Origin: Ignavibacteriota bacterium
GTDB taxonomy: Bacteria; Bacteroidota; Ignavibacteria; UBA10030; BY39
Direction of reading: 5' to 3'
Length of the DNA stretch: 64,000 nt
Assembly (NCBI GenBank): GCA_003327435.1
Contig: QOQV01000010.1
Coordinates: 1 to 64,000 of the forward strand
This document shows, piece after piece, positions 63,023 through 64,000 of this stretch (its first letter is position 1; each line of letters begins with the position of its first letter). Under the pieces are notes generated by a model, which made no database searches, was not told where the DNA came from, and worked only from the letters and a program-made list of their open reading frames with translations. The position numbers were made by a program, and so were the translations under genes.

Positions 63023-64000
63023 ATGGTCGCAAATATTTTAATAATCGATGATGAATTAGTAGTATGTAAAAGCTGTGAAAAAATATTTTTAAGAGCTGGC
63101 CATAAAGTTAAGTTTTCTACTTCCGGTAAACAAGCACTTTCATTATTAGAAACAGAAAAGTTTGATATTGTATTTTGTGATTTGAAAATGTTAGATATGG
63201 GTGGATTGGAAGTATTACAAACTATCAAACAAAAACACCCAGATATTATCGTAATAATGATAACTGGTTATGCCACAATTGCTTCAGCAGTTGAGACAAT
63301 GCGTTCAGGTGCATTTGATTTTCTTCCGAAACCATTCACTCCAAATGAAATAATGGCAGTTCTGGACCGAGCACTTGAACGTAAAAAACTGATGCAAACC
63401 ATTACAGATGAATTAAAATATGAACCCTCAAGTGGTTTTGAAGGATTAATTGGTAAAAGTGAAAAGATGTTGGAAGTTTATAAACTAATACAAAAAGTTG
63501 CACCTACTGATTGTACCGTGTTAATTATTGGAGAAAGCGGAACAGGTAAAGATTTAACAGCCAAAGCGATTCACGAAAACAGTAAAAGGAAAAACGAAAA
63601 ATTTTTCGCAATCGATATATCAACCCTTTCAAGTACCTTGTTAGAAAGCGAACTTTTCGGGTACAAAAAAGGAGCCTTTACAGGTGCTGTTACAGATAAA
63701 CAAGGAATTTTTGAAGTCGTAGATAAAGGCACTATCTTTCTTGATGAAATCGGTAACTTATCGCCCGAAGTCCAATCACGGCTCCTAAGAATTCTACAAT
63801 TCAAAGAATTTATGCCAGTTGGGAGCACAACTGTAAAAAAAGTTGATGTCCGACTTATCTTTGCTACAAATCAAAATCTTAAACAACTGGTCTCTGAAGG
63901 CAAATTTAGAGAAGATTTGTATTACAGATTGAACGTCTTCCCTATTAAATTACCTCCACTCAGAGAAAGAAAAGAAGATATCCCTGAACTAATAACTTAC
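63023..64000 (+). CDS. Sigma-54-dependent response regulator (NtrC family), cut by window end
   Basis: The frame is open from the ATG at 63023 to the last base (326 codons). The receiver domain (about 1-120) has the acidic pair 'IIDDE', phospho-acceptor Asp53 in 'VFCDLKM', Thr in 'MITGYAT' and Lys in 'LPKPFTP'. The AAA+ domain has Walker A 'GESGTGKD', the sigma-54 contact loop 'GAFTGA', Walker B 'GTIFLDEIGNLSPEVQ' and 'REDLYYRLNVFPIKLPPLRE'. The C-terminal DNA-binding domain lies outside the window. It should be phosphorylated by the kinase encoded just upstream and activate RpoN promoters. Confidence 0.93.
   Translation, partial: MVANILIIDDELVVCKSCEKIFLRAGHKVKFSTSGKQALSLLETEKFDIVFCDLKMLDMGGLEVLQTIKQKHPDIIVIMITGYATIASAVETMRSGAFDFLPKPFTPNEIMAVLDRALERKKLMQTITDELKYEPSSGFEGLIGKSEKMLEVYKLIQKVAPTDCTVLIIGESGTGKDLTAKAIHENSKRKNEKFFAIDISTLSSTLLESELFGYKKGAFTGAVTDKQGIFEVVDKGTIFLDEIGNLSPEVQSRLLRILQFKEFMPVGSTTVKKVDVRLIFATNQNLKQLVSEGKFREDLYYRLNVFPIKLPPLRERKEDIPELITY

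Noticed and set aside
1-64000. CRISPR arrays, tRNA/rRNA genes, insertion sequences, prophage
   Set aside because: No regularly spaced repeats, no cloverleaf-like intergenic segment, no transposase or phage genes; intergenic gaps are short.

Overview
The window is a 64 kb, AT-rich, gene-dense stretch of a bacterial chromosome, probably from the Ignavibacteria/Chlorobi side of the FCB superphylum. Three predicted exported proteins end in a type IX secretion (T9SS) sorting tail of the 'NYPNPFN' form. There is also a complete MoxR-DUF58-BatABCDE operon, a DUF2723 GT-C protein, DUF5683 and DUF5916 proteins, and a multihaem cytochrome c carrying a T9SS tail. I see no rRNA, tRNA, insertion sequence, CRISPR array or prophage, and no gene-free stretch longer than about 220 bases. 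Species assignment is inference.

Layout. 1-6938 (+): a 5'-truncated repeat-rich T9SS surface protein, a small exported protein, then a NadE-like synthetase, an AsnB-type amidotransferase and an acyl carrier protein in a tight row. 6931-14289 (-): an acyl-adenylating ligase and a GNAT-like protein that converge on the carrier protein gene, preceded on the same strand by the NiFe-hydrogenase maturation genes hypF-C-D-E (no hydrogenase subunits, hypA or hypB in view). 14377-21285 (-): a 1105-residue SdrD-like T9SS protein, a GspE/PilB ATPase with a CRP-like palindrome upstream, and a PLP aminotransferase. 21362-23885 (+): a TonB-receptor-like outer membrane protein and a LOG-family protein. 23886-37224 (-): lepA, two signal peptidases I, hemW, a DUF2723 protein and five overlapping surface-glycan genes. 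37368-42824 (-): an octahaem T9SS cytochrome, a DUF5916 protein and RlmD. 42884-47703 (-): proline dehydrogenase, OPT transporter, stand-alone PqqD-like protein and dipeptidase, apparently one peptide/proline-use operon. 47792-52718 (-): SpmA/SpmB, DUF5683, RidA, ParB, ParA and a UPF0173 hydrolase. 52922-64000 (+): the Bat operon, then a Cache-HAMP histidine kinase and a sigma-54 response regulator cut by the window end.

Regulation visible by eye. Four intergenic regions carry the same promoter, TTGCAA-17 bp-TATATT or TATAAT (TonB-like gene, lepA, UPF0173, Bat operon), with weaker versions elsewhere. hypF has TTGATA-17-TATATT placed so that its mRNA would be nearly or fully leaderless, and an inverted repeat brackets that promoter. 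A perfect TGTGA-N6-TCACA site lies upstream of the GspE-type ATPase gene. Strong hairpin terminators follow the cytochrome, GspE-type ATPase and pepD genes.

The best candidates for under-described biology are the NadE-like/AsnB/ACP set facing the ligase/GNAT pair, the cytochrome predicted to be exported by T9SS, the stand-alone PqqD between a peptide transporter and a dipeptidase, and a G8 homopolymer inside the surface-protein gene that could allow phase variation.
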